Of a stretch of DNA of 64,000 bases, positions 9,966-18,334 are shown piece after piece; position 1 is the stretch's first letter, and every line of letters begins with the position of its first letter. The notes under the pieces were generated by a model. That model saw nothing but the letters and a program-made list of their open reading frames with translations. It did no database searches and was not told the DNA's origin. The position numbers and the translations under genes were made by a program. The stretch is from Lachnospiraceae bacterium (GTDB taxonomy: Bacteria > Bacillota > Clostridia > Lachnospirales > Lachnospiraceae): the NCBI GenBank assembly GCA_016282745.1, contig JAEELL010000022.1:44302-108301 (forward strand), given 5' to 3'.

Positions 9966-12581
9966 TTTCAAATTCTCCTTTTTATTATCCTTATTATTCG
10001 CTTTATTATTATTTACTTTAATTTTGCTAACATCTGTTTTTTCACTTATATCTGTTTGGCTATTTATCAATGTGGTTTCATCATTTTCCTTCTTACCATT
10101 TTCATCAGCACAAGCTTTTGTCTTATAAATGTCAACCATGTTAAGTCTCAATGCATTTGTCACAACACATACACTTGACAAACTCATTGCCAGTGCCCCA
10201 AGCATAGGATTCAATTTTATTCCCCATATCGGGTAAAGCGCTCCTGCTGCAACAGGAATTCCAATTACATTATAGAAAAATGCCCAAAACAGATTCTGAT
10301 GAATGTTATTTATAACCTTCCTGCTAAGTCTTATTGCAGCCGGAACATCCTTAAGTTCGCTCTTCATCAAAACTATATCTGCAGCCTCAATTGCAACATC
10401 CGTTCCTGCTCCGATTGCAATTCCGATATTCGCTCTTGTCAGTGCCGGTGCATCGTTAATTCCGTCACCAACCATTGCAGTGACAACACCTCTGTCTGTC
10501 TCATTTTTAATAATCTTTTCTTTTCCGTCCGGCAACAGCTTGGCAACCACACTTGTAACTCCGGCTTTAGTCCCAATTGCCTGTGCTGTCTGTTCATTAT
10601 CTCCTGTAAGCATTATAACATTAATGCCCATACTTTTTAAATCATTTATTGCTTTTTTCGAATCTTTTTTCAAAGTATCTGCAACCGCAATGACTCCCAT
10701 GATTTTTTCTGAATCTGATACAAAAACTGTTGTTTTCCCCTCTCTTGCAAGGTCAATTTCCTCTTTTGAGAGTCCTGCGATAATTTCAGATACATCCGTA
10801 TCATCACTTTTGGATGAAATAGCATTTATCTTAGATGAAATGTAATTAATATTACCAATAAAATATTTCTTATCAATTACACCTGTAATTCCATTTCCGG
10901 TTGATGATGCAAATTCTGTACATTCTTTGTACTCAACATTATTTTTTTCACAGTAATCCACAATTGCCTTTGCTATTGGATGCTCACTTTTCTTCTCAAG
11001 ACTGTATGCAATCTGAAGTAATTTTGATCTATCATCTTCATATTCCGTCTTATTATCATCATATTTTGTCTTATTATCATCCACAATTGTTTTCAATTTT
11101 TCATATTGTTTTTGGGATGTATTTACTTCTCTTTTTACGATAACATCTGTCACAACAGGTCTTCCCTCTGTTATTGTTCCTGTTTTATCAAGGGCAAGAC
11201 TTTTTACTTTTCCTGCATTTTCAAGAGCAATGGCATTTTTAAACAATATGCCGTGTTTTGCCCCCACACCGCTTCCAACCATAATTGCAACCGGTGTTGC
11301 AAGACCCAGAGCACAAGGACAACTAATAACCAGAACTGAGATTCCTCTGGCAATTGCAAATGACATGTCCTTTCCGGCAACAATCCATATTATAAATGTC
11401 AAGACGGCAATTCCAACCACTGTTGGAACAAACACAGCTGACACTTTGTCAGCAATAGCAGCTATCGGTGCTTTTCCGGATGCTGCATCACTAACCAACT
11501 GAATAATCTGCGCTAATGTTGTGTCATCTCCAATTCTTGTTGCTTCGCACTTTAAATACCCCTGCGTATTTGTTGTTGCTCCGGTAACTTTGTTTCCGGG
11601 AATTTTATCAACAGGAATACTCTCACCCGTAATTGCCGATTCATCCACAGCACTCTCACCAAAGACAACTATTCCGTCCACAGGAATCGAGGCTCCGGGC
11701 TTAACAGCAAATAAATCACCAACTTCTATTTCATCGATAGGCACTTCAACCTCAATCTCATTTCCGGATTCATCCTCAATCAGTTTAATTGCTGTCTTTG
11801 GTTTAAGTTTCATAAGGGACTTAAGTTCATTTGTGGTCTTTCCCTTGGAATATGATTCCAAAGTCTTTCCAACCGTGATAAGAGTAACTATCATAGCCGC
11901 CGATTCAAAATATAAATCATGCATATATTCCAATACCTGAGTACCATTTTGAACACTCTGTGCCCCGCTCATTAACAGCAAAACTACAAAGCTGTAAATG
12001 AAAGAGACTCCGGATCCCATTGCCACCAGTGTGTCCATATTTGGACCACCATGTAACAAACTCACTGTTCCGCTCACAAAGAACTTTTGATTAATAACCA
12101 TAACAATCATTGCAAGGAGCATTTCCACAATTACAATGCCAACAGGATTTTCCTCAAAAAACGTAGGGAGAGGCCATCCAAACATTATATGTCCCATTGA
12201 AATATACATAAGGGGAAGCAAAAATATAATAGAGGATACCAGTCTCTTAATCATCTTAGAAGTTTCCCTGTCGGCAAAAATCGGTTCGGTCTCGTTTTCT
12301 AATTCTGTTTTATTTACTGCTTCAGATTCATTTCCTACTGAATAGTTTTTGACCCCGGCATTTTTAGATAAATTTCCTGTTCCTCCTGTTTTCTTCGCTC
12401 CGTAACCCGCTTTAATCACAGCTTCTATTATTTCTCTTTCACCGGCTTTGCCTTCAACCTGCATAGTGTTAGTTAAAAGATTGACAGCAACACTGTCAAC
12501 ACCATCAAGCTTTGCAACAGCCTTTTCGACTCGTGCCTGACACGCAGCACAACTCATCCCTGTAATTTCATATCTATCCAT
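9756..12581 (-). CDS. copA: copper-exporting P1B-type ATPase fused to a C-terminal CopZ-like domain
   Basis: 941 aa membrane pump for Cu(I) efflux. Order: N-terminal heavy-metal-associated domain with CAAC at 11-14, a linker, and eight hydrophobic segments. Then come TGES (318-321), the transport motif CPC (421-423), phosphorylation motif DKTGT (465-469), SEHP (532-535) and GDGINDAP. Residues about 486-520 are a charged Asp/Lys/Tyr-rich insert with near-repeats. After the last membrane segment an Asn/Lys-rich linker leads to a second metal-binding domain (about 873-941) with MxCGHC. That last domain has its own ribosome-binding site and ATG in frame (see findings). The main start follows AAGGAG by 7 nt. 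It lies downstream of csoR, with a 147-nt gap. Confidence 0.96.
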   Translation of the reverse strand: MDRYEITGMSCAACQARVEKAVAKLDGVDSVAVNLLTNTMQVEGKAGEREIIEAVIKAGYGAKKTGGTGNLSKNAGVKNYSVGNESEAVNKTELENETEPIFADRETSKMIKRLVSSIIFLLPLMYISMGHIMFGWPLPTFFEENPVGIVIVEMLLAMIVMVINQKFFVSGTVSLLHGGPNMDTLVAMGSGVSFIYSFVVLLLMSGAQSVQNGTQVLEYMHDLYFESAAMIVTLITVGKTLESYSKGKTTNELKSLMKLKPKTAIKLIEDESGNEIEVEVPIDEIEVGDLFAVKPGASIPVDGIVVFGESAVDESAITGESIPVDKIPGNKVTGATTNTQGYLKCEATRIGDDTTLAQIIQLVSDAASGKAPIAAIADKVSAVFVPTVVGIAVLTFIIWIVAGKDMSFAIARGISVLVISCPCALGLATPVAIMVGSGVGAKHGILFKNAIALENAGKVKSLALDKTGTITEGRPVVTDVIVKREVNTSQKQYEKLKTIVDDNKTKYDDNKTEYEDDRSKLLQIAYSLEKKSEHPIAKAIVDYCEKNNVEYKECTEFASSTGNGITGVIDKKYFIGNINYISSKINAISSKSDDTDVSEIIAGLSKEEIDLAREGKTTVFVSDSEKIMGVIAVADTLKKDSKKAINDLKSMGINVIMLTGDNEQTAQAIGTKAGVTSVVAKLLPDGKEKIIKNETDRGVVTAMVGDGINDAPALTRANIGIAIGAGTDVAIEAADIVLMKSELKDVPAAIRLSRKVINNIHQNLFWAFFYNVIGIPVAAGALYPIWGIKLNPMLGALAMSLSSVCVVTNALRLNMVDIYKTKACADENGKKENDETTLINSQTDISEKTDVSKIKVNNNKANNKDNKKENLKMKKTMKITGMMCGHCEAAVKKALEELPQVKEAVVSHEQGTAVVELSEAIGDEELKNAVEAKDYTVDSIG

Positions 12582-12728
12582 AGAGATTCTCCTTAAACAA
12601 TTTATAAATATATGAATTATACAGCATCAATTTGATCACATACTGTTAGATTTTTATTTTTCAACAGTTTTCTATTCTTCAAAAGTCGTGATATTTTTTT
12701 CTAAACTATAGATTTCAACTCATTACCT

Positions 12729-13037
12729 TTACTTCATTAGTTTTGCCAGTACATTGACAAGTTCATCCACTACTTCATCATTTCCATTTTTAATATTGTC
12801 CGCAACACATGTTTTTATGTGATTAGACAATAAAACTTTATTAAAACTGTTTAGGGCTGCAGTGATTGCTGATACCTGAACTAAAACATCTGTACAATAG
12901 GCATCACTCTCAATCATTTTTTTTACACCTCTAACCTGGCCTTCTATCCTGTTCAATCTATTTATGAGATCTTTGTATTCTTTTTCACTTCTCTCTTTAG
13001 TCTTCTCTGACTCATGACAGCATTTCTTTTCACTCAT
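12729..13037 (-). CDS. csoR: copper-sensing transcriptional repressor CsoR
   Basis: 102 aa all-helical DUF156-family repressor that leaves DNA on binding Cu(I). The Cu(I) ligand set Cys-His-Cys is present as C48, H73 and C77 (HIKTC). An extra Cys-Cys-His cluster lies at the N-terminus (6-8). The N-terminal core helix reads LINRLNRIEGQVRGVKKMI, typical of the family. It precedes copA on the same strand and carries its own operator in its promoter (13119-13145), so it is likely autoregulated and controls copA. The 147-nt gap before copA contains no obvious hairpin. Confidence 0.96.
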   Translation of the reverse strand: MSEKKCCHESEKTKERSEKEYKDLINRLNRIEGQVRGVKKMIESDAYCTDVLVQVSAITAALNSFNKVLLSNHIKTCVADNIKNGNDEVVDELVNVLAKLMK

Positions 13038-13118
13038 ATTATTACCACTCGATATTCTTTATAAACCAAATAATTTACTTTAATATCGTCCTTTCTGATT
13101 AATTACTTATGCTTTTAT

Positions 13119-13145
13119 ATTATACCCCCATGGGGTATATGTCAA
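13119..13145 (-). promoter_or_regulatory. csoR promoter with embedded CsoR operator
   Basis: Minus strand: TTGACA (13145-13140), then TATAAT (13124-13119). The 15-nt spacer lies inside the near-palindrome TATACCCC-CAT-GGGGTATA (13121-13139 on the plus strand). GC-tract palindromes of this form are typical CsoR operators. Binding would block RNA polymerase directly. Confidence 0.85.
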
Positions 13146-13180
13146 TTGTGATGGTATGTTTTTCATTAATTATTCACAAA

Positions 13181-13207
13181 AGTAAAACAGAGCGGGTAAC
13201 CGCTCTG
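13181..13207 (-). terminator. terminator downstream of the ATPase remnant
   Basis: Perfect stem CAGAGCGG/CCGCTCTG (13188-13207) followed on the minus strand by TTTTACT. Confidence 0.75.
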
Positions 13208-13209
13208 CT

Positions 13210-13536
13210 CTAACGTTTCATTTTCCCCTCAAAATCAAAACTGTTATTAATCACTCTAAGATGAGGGTGTCCTGTCCAAGCTGATATTAATTTGTCATCA
13301 AGTATTGCTGCCTCTTCCAAATTTTCAGTTCTTGCCGAATTATTAGCTGTTGTATAAAACTCTTCTGCTCCTTTTGCTGCTGTAACAAGGTGAAAAACCG
13401 CATCATAATTATCTCTCAACTCTACTTCATTTTTTTCAAGTTTCCGGAGCACTTCTGAAAATTTCTCTGAATTCATATACGCTTTGTTATCCAGAACTCC
13501 ACGATCACACACAATCAATACTTTTTTACTATTCAT
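13210..13536 (-). pseudogene. C-terminal remnant of an AAA/NadR-like ATPase
   Basis: 108 codons. The sequence KVLIVCDRGVLDNKAYM, then FHLVTAAKGAEEFY and a Trp-Thr-Gly-His-Pro-His segment, matches the distal part of AAA_28-type nucleotide-binding proteins. The N-terminal part that should carry the Walker A P-loop is absent. No ribosome-binding site precedes the first ATG, and the serpin stop lies only 30 nt upstream, where the missing part would be. I read it as a decayed or truncated gene, not a functional ATPase. A small functional protein is possible but unsupported. Confidence 0.7.
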
Positions 13537-13566
13537 TGTTTTTGCTTATTATTAATTCAAAACAAT

Positions 13567-15003
13567 TTATTTTTTTGGATTAACATATTTTCCAATAAAT
13601 AATATCTCTCCCGATTTGTTGTCATTAATCATATATGCAAAAGGTCTGTCAAGGTAAACTGTTTTAGGATCAAAAGTCTCCAGCGCAATTGAATTTGTTT
13701 TCATCATCCCAGTAACTGCTGCTGCCTTGGTTCCTTTTTCGTTAACTATGATTTTTGTTTTTTGAAACAGTGTTCCGACTTTTTCAAAGGGACAATTCTC
13801 AAGCATTTTACATTTCTTTACACTTGAAAGATTCAGTTCATCAAGAACAGAATCCAATGTTTTTTCATTTACGCTTAAATCATCTGAACTCCATTCATAT
13901 TCAAACTTTGGAAGTTTTATCAACACGGTATCATAACTCTTTGATTTCATGAATGAGTTAATATTAAGGTCAGAAATATTAAACTCGCCTTCTTTTTTAG
14001 GAAGAATCGCAATGAATGAGTAATCTCTTTCTTTGCCATATGTTTTTTCAAATCCGGTGGCATATTCATTTTCATAATAAACAGACTCCTTTGAATTGAG
14101 CATTGAAACCTGTATTTTTGAGCCGTCAGACAATGTAAAGTCTTCGATTTCTGTATCAGACTCCTCAAACTCTTTTGTCCATTTTCCATCAAACAGCGAC
14201 GCATTAAATGCAGCAAAGTAAAGTGGGAGGCACGAACTGTCAACTACCTGCTTAATCATTCCATCAGTGTTTTTATCTGCCCAATTATTAATCTTATCAA
14301 TAGTTGATGAATTCATAGGCTCTTTGTACACTTTTGCTCCATAATACTTTTTAACTTTTTTTATGTAACTGTCACTCAGTTTGTATTTTTCATCGTACCA
14401 TACTGAGTTTGCAATATTTAAAGTATCATCACTTTTTGTAGTTTCAATCAGCGTATTAATATATTCATTATAGGCATCAACACCAGTTCCAAAGTAATTG
14501 CCAACTTCTTTTTTCACCTGCTTATCTGAACTGTTCGCTGCCATTCCAAGAACACAATTTAAAGATATAGGACTTACAAGAATATTGCTCTTTGACTCAA
14601 ATGAATCAACAAGTTCTGCTGCTCTGTTTAAATTTGCCGTGACATACTTATTATCTTCCGCTCTTGAATTAACGTTAATCTTACATTTGTATTTTTTATA
14701 CAAAATCGTTCCCTTAATTTTGACTTTTGCGGTTATAATAACCTGTCCTTCTTTTTTTGCAATAACATTCCCTTTTTTACTCACAACGGCAACTTTTTTA
14801 TTGCTGCTTATCCATTTGACCTTTTTTATTTTTTTGCCTTTTATCTTCAGTTTCTGACTCTGACCTGCATACATGTTTTTCTTACGCACAATCTTAACAA
14901 TGCTCTTCCCGTATACCTGTCTGTAGGATGTTATTGCTCCAAATGAACAAACGCCAACAACACATGCCAAAGCAAAACTAATAAATCTTATGTTTTTTTT
15001 CAT
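13567..15003 (-). CDS. secreted serpin with N-terminal bacterial Ig-like domain
   Basis: 478 aa. A Sec signal peptide (Lys-Lys-Asn start, hydrophobic core about 7-25) is followed by a Lys-rich Ig-like (BIG2-type) domain at about 35-112 and then a serpin fold (about 118-478). Serpin landmarks are the SNILVSPISL segment and the hinge GTKAAAVTG (about 424-432). The hinge has Thr at P14 and small residues at P12-P9, the pattern of inhibitory serpins. The reactive loop that follows contains Met-Met-Lys-Thr-Asn-Ser, so the cleavage specificity cannot be fixed by eye. It likely traps serine or cysteine proteases outside the cell. GGAGG lies 9 nt before the ATG. It sits between the smsB terminator and a truncated ATPase gene. 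Confidence 0.95.
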   Translation of the reverse strand: MKKNIRFISFALACVVGVCSFGAITSYRQVYGKSIVKIVRKKNMYAGQSQKLKIKGKKIKKVKWISSNKKVAVVSKKGNVIAKKEGQVIITAKVKIKGTILYKKYKCKINVNSRAEDNKYVTANLNRAAELVDSFESKSNILVSPISLNCVLGMAANSSDKQVKKEVGNYFGTGVDAYNEYINTLIETTKSDDTLNIANSVWYDEKYKLSDSYIKKVKKYYGAKVYKEPMNSSTIDKINNWADKNTDGMIKQVVDSSCLPLYFAAFNASLFDGKWTKEFEESDTEIEDFTLSDGSKIQVSMLNSKESVYYENEYATGFEKTYGKERDYSFIAILPKKEGEFNISDLNINSFMKSKSYDTVLIKLPKFEYEWSSDDLSVNEKTLDSVLDELNLSSVKKCKMLENCPFEKVGTLFQKTKIIVNEKGTKAAAVTGMMKTNSIALETFDPKTVYLDRPFAYMINDNKSGEILFIGKYVNPKK

Positions 15004-15090
15004 ATAGCATTTCCTCCCAAATCATAGCCGCCTACTTCTTCAAAAAAATCTCTTTGCCTTAAAATTTGCAAAACTGTTTCATGTTTTCAA

Positions 15091-15130
15091 ATAAAACAGC
15101 TCCCATATGTTTATTATACACATGGGAGCT
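15091..15130 (-). terminator. terminator of the Fe-S operon
   Basis: Inverted repeat AGCTCCCAT...ATGGGAGCT (15098-15130) just downstream of smsB, followed on the minus strand by GTTTTATTT; A/T runs on both sides. Confidence 0.8.
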
Positions 15131-15140
15131 AAAAAAATCA

Positions 15141-16091
15141 TTATTTTAAAAATCCGTTTACAATCTGTTCTTCAGCTTCCTCAGCCGTAAGTCCAAGAGT
15201 CATAAGTTTAATAATCTGATCTCCGGCAATCTTTCCGATTGCAGCCTCATGAATCAGAGCCGCATCAAGATCATTTGCTGTTATCTCAGGGATGGCACTA
15301 ATCTTTGCATTTCCCATAATAATGGCATCGCATTCTGAATGACCCTGACACTTGTTATTTCCATTTATCTTTGAGAGGAATAACTGCTTTGAATCATCCT
15401 TCGCAACTGATCTTGAGATAACATTTGCGCTGGAATTCTCACCGTTTAAATCAACATCAAATTCACTTTCCGCGTACTGCTTGCCGTGAGTCATAAGACG
15501 CTCTGTGATAATAATCTTTGCATTGTCCGCAAGTTTGGCTCTGGTAACACGCTTTGTTGAGTCAATTCCCTTAATCTGAACACTTTCCATCTCGAGGAAT
15601 CCACCCTCATCGATTTCAACGACAGTCTCCGGATTCATAATTCTCTCACCCATACCATCACCTGCACCGTAGTGCTTTTCAACATATTTAACCTTTGCAT
15701 TCTTACCAATGTGGAATGTATGAATACCGTCATGCTTTGACTTGGCATCACCACCATTATGAATTCCGCATCCCGCAACAATAGTTACATCCGCATTATC
15801 ACCCACAAAGAAATCGTTGTACACAACTTCTTCCAAACCGCTCTTACTGATTACAACAGGAATGTGTACACTCTCATTTTTTGTTCCCGGCTTGATGTAA
15901 ATATTGATTCCCATATTGTCATCTCTTGTGACAATGTCAATATTTGCAGTAGTATTTCTTCCTGCTTTCTCGCCGTTTGCCCTTATATTGTATGCACCTG
16001 CAGGTACTTCATGCAAACCTGCAATCTGCTCTAATAATGTCATCTGTATCTGATCTACTTTCAACAAATCCTTATTTGATTTATTATCCAT
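15141..16091 (-). CDS. SufB/SufD-family Fe-S scaffold, minimal SmsB type
   Basis: 316 aa beta-helix scaffold protein of Fe-S cluster assembly. It is shorter than canonical SufB (~470) or SufD (~420) and lacks their N-terminal extension. The C-terminal core shows Cys-x-Gly-His-Ser-Glu-Cys-Asp, a Pro-Glu-Ile segment and HEAAIGKIAGDQ, as expected for the family. Paired only with the SufC-like ATPase upstream, it fits the two-gene SMS (SufBC-like minimal) system described in anaerobes. No cysteine desulfurase or SufU/IscU is adjacent. The start is the ATG at 16091, 5 nt after GGAGG; an in-frame TTG at 16103 overlaps the ribosome-binding site. Confidence 0.88.
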   Translation of the reverse strand: MDNKSNKDLLKVDQIQMTLLEQIAGLHEVPAGAYNIRANGEKAGRNTTANIDIVTRDDNMGINIYIKPGTKNESVHIPVVISKSGLEEVVYNDFFVGDNADVTIVAGCGIHNGGDAKSKHDGIHTFHIGKNAKVKYVEKHYGAGDGMGERIMNPETVVEIDEGGFLEMESVQIKGIDSTKRVTRAKLADNAKIIITERLMTHGKQYAESEFDVDLNGENSSANVISRSVAKDDSKQLFLSKINGNNKCQGHSECDAIIMGNAKISAIPEITANDLDAALIHEAAIGKIAGDQIIKLMTLGLTAEEAEEQIVNGFLK

Positions 16092-16135
16092 CATTACCTC
16101 CAAATCTATCTCTCACACAACTGATAAAAAAATCT

Positions 16136-16858
16136 CTACTCTGAAACCATAAATCTGCACTCGCCTGTTCCCTTTAAAAGATCCGGCAATATTTCATCCT
16201 TTGATCCCTTTTTGGAAATCTTTCCGTCTGCAAGCACAACCACTTCATCAGCTATATTAAGAATACGCTCCTGGTGTGAAATAATGATAATTGTACTCTC
16301 ATTTTCGTTGTGAAGTTTTTCAAAAACTTTAATAAGATTCTTAAAACTCCAAAGATCAATTCCTGCCTCAGGCTCATCAAAAATAGATAAATCCGTAGCT
16401 CTTGCAAGAATTGTAGCTATCTCAATTCTCTTTAACTCTCCACCTGAAAGACTTGCGTCAACATCTCTGCTAATGTAATCTCTTGCGCAAAGCCCTACAG
16501 CCGCAAGATATTCGCAGGCTGTTGATGGAGATAACTTTTCTCCTGCCGCCAGTCTGATTAAATCAAGAACCTTAATCCCTTTAAATCTGACAGGCTGCTG
16601 AAATGCAAAACTCACTCCAAGTCTTGCCCTCTCAGTAATATTCATATCTGTAATATCTGTTCCATTGTAAATAATTTTACCTGATGTAGGCTTTGCAACG
16701 CCGGAAATAAGTCTTGCAAGCGTTGACTTTCCTCCACCGTTTGGTCCTGTTATTACAACAAATTTATTGTCATCGATAGTGAGATTAATACCATCAATAA
16801 TAGTTTTCTTTACTCCGTCCTCTTCAATTTCATAATAAATATCCTTAAGTTCTAACAT
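16136..16858 (-). CDS. SufC-like ABC ATPase of Fe-S assembly (SmsC type)
   Basis: 240 aa cytosolic ABC ATPase that powers scaffold remodelling. Walker A is GPNGGGKST (38-46), the Q-loop is FAFQQPV, the signature is LSGGE (137-141) and Walker B ends SIFDEPEAG (158-166); the Glu-Ala-Gly after Walker B is typical of SufC. The start at 16858 follows AAAGGAG by about 10 nt and overlaps the end of the S66 peptidase gene by 14 nt, which suggests translational coupling. The longer frame from 16879 would put the ribosome-binding site inside the gene. Confidence 0.93.
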   Translation of the reverse strand: MLELKDIYYEIEEDGVKKTIIDGINLTIDDNKFVVITGPNGGGKSTLARLISGVAKPTSGKIIYNGTDITDMNITERARLGVSFAFQQPVRFKGIKVLDLIRLAAGEKLSPSTACEYLAAVGLCARDYISRDVDASLSGGELKRIEIATILARATDLSIFDEPEAGIDLWSFKNLIKVFEKLHNENESTIIIISHQERILNIADEVVVLADGKISKKGSKDEILPDLLKGTGECRFMVSE

Positions 16859-18005
16859 AAGTGATAACTCCTTTTCCATTCTCAGATTTCACCACGGCCT
16901 TTGCTCCGTTAATCATTGAAAACTGAGGTCCTTTATGTCCTATATCAGCGTCAAAGATAACAGGCACGTCCAATTCATCTAAAACAGACATAACTGCCTC
17001 CTCATAAGACTGCTCTATCCACGTATTATACATTAAAGGACGTCCAAATACAAACCCTGATGCATATTTAAAATATCCCATCTGCTTCATTTTCCATAAT
17101 GTGGTGACAAGAACAGTATCATTCATATCGAAACTTTCCAGAAACCAAAGGATTCCATCTTCCTTATACTTTTCAGCAAACTCCAAAGTTCCATCGTATT
17201 TTGTTCCTGCTAAGAAGCTGATTACATCAAGACATCCCCCAAGCAACCTTCCTCTCATTGTGACAGGCTTATTATTGTAAGTTTTCCACATAACCGGTTT
17301 ATCCGAAGAATAACCCTCAAGTCCGATATTGTCGGCGTTTTCAGTATTGCTGCCATTTTCGACACTTTCTTCATTACTTATATTTTTGTCATTGCAACCG
17401 TTATCCTCATTTAAAGCAACAATGTCTTTACTATCATTATCAGCAATATTTTCATTTTCCTCATTATCTTCATCTTCGTCAAATCCATGGAAATCTTCGT
17501 GAAATTCAAAAGACTCCTGTGACAATCTTGTTCCCTCTAATATTTCAAGACCACGCGTCACACTGCTCTGCCATTCTTTCATTCCAAAATCACTGAAATT
17601 GAATCCATAAATTGTTGCGACATCACACTTCGTAGTAATTGGATAAGTAAGTGTGGTAATATCCGAGTATCCCTGAATCCATTTTGGATTTTGCTTAATC
17701 AAATCAAAATCAAGATAATCAAGCATTTCCATAAGATAATCTCCTCCGGCCGCACAGACAACTGCATCGATATTTGGATTTGTCAAAAGCTCTGTGAACT
17801 CCTTAGCTCTGACCTGACCGCTGCTGCTGCATCCTCTTTTATCTGCTGTGAAAACATTATCCGTAAACAAAACATCATAGCCTCTGTCTTTAAGGTTATT
17901 TACTCCATTATGAAATCTCTTCACTTTCAATTCATCGACAATACCGCAGGACGGCGCCGTAACACCAATTGTACCGCCCTTTTCTATATATTTTGGAAAT
18001 ATCAT
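16845..18005 (-). CDS. S66 family LD-carboxypeptidase-like serine peptidase with acidic insert
   Basis: 386 aa. S66 enzymes trim the D-Ala from tetrapeptide stems or cleave microcin-like conjugates. Visible features: N-terminal KGGTIGVTAPSCG, nucleophile Ser in GYSDIT (about S114), Glu in LESFDMND (about E290) and His in DIGHKGPQ (about H357). These match the Ser-Glu-His triad. Residues about 170-234 are an Asp/Glu/Asn-rich low-complexity insert between the two lobes, longer than the usual linker. No signal peptide is present. The start is the ATG at 18005, 5 nt after GGAGG. It is first in a coupled unit with the Fe-S genes; the reason for that linkage is not apparent. Confidence 0.9.
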   Translation of the reverse strand: MIFPKYIEKGGTIGVTAPSCGIVDELKVKRFHNGVNNLKDRGYDVLFTDNVFTADKRGCSSSGQVRAKEFTELLTNPNIDAVVCAAGGDYLMEMLDYLDFDLIKQNPKWIQGYSDITTLTYPITTKCDVATIYGFNFSDFGMKEWQSSVTRGLEILEGTRLSQESFEFHEDFHGFDEDEDNEENENIADNDSKDIVALNEDNGCNDKNISNEESVENGSNTENADNIGLEGYSSDKPVMWKTYNNKPVTMRGRLLGGCLDVISFLAGTKYDGTLEFAEKYKEDGILWFLESFDMNDTVLVTTLWKMKQMGYFKYASGFVFGRPLMYNTWIEQSYEEAVMSVLDELDVPVIFDADIGHKGPQFSMINGAKAVVKSENGKGVITYVRT

Positions 18006-18060
18006 ATCATCCTCCATATTATTATTATTTGCTTTTTCAACATTACTTATCTATTTAGGA

Positions 18061-18275
18061 CTACAGATGATTTTGTCATTTTTCTCATTTTCATCTGTAG
18101 CACTATGATTTACTCTACAGATGATTTTGCAACTTTTCTCATTTTCATCTGTAGCCCTATGATTTGCTCTACAGACGATTTTGTCATTTTTCTCATTTTC
18201 ATCTGTAGCACTATGATTTACTCTACAGATGATTTTGCAACTTTTCTAATTTTCGTCCGTAGCCACAGAATTATT
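18061..18275. repeat. four tandem 54-bp hairpin-forming repeats (ABAB order)
   Basis: Units begin at 18061, 18115, 18169 and 18223, exactly 54 bp apart. Each begins CTACAGATGA (or ACGA) and carries the inverse TCATCTGTAG about 20 bp later, so each can form a hairpin. Units 1 and 3 share the core TTTTGTCATT; units 2 and 4 share TTTTGCAACT, indicating duplication of a 108-bp pair. The last unit is more diverged. The array fills most of the 18018-18334 gap between addA and the S66 gene; the rest is AT-rich with no feature I recognise. Confidence 0.9.
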
Positions 18276-18334
18276 ATATAATAATATATTTTTTCTATTT
18301 AATATAATTCTGAGATTAGTTGTTGAAATACCAC

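Noticed and set aside
9975..9980. Frameshift separating copA and copZ
   Set aside because: The frame is continuous through the linker and into the second metal-binding domain; no slippery heptamer was needed to explain it.
18061..18275. CRISPR array
   Set aside because: The repeats are contiguous with no unique spacers, and no cas genes are present.
17691..18281. Plus-strand open frame with an 18-residue repeat across the 54-bp array
   Set aside because: It runs antisense through the S66 gene and the repeats only happen to be a multiple of three; no ribosome-binding site, and the product is a low-complexity shadow.
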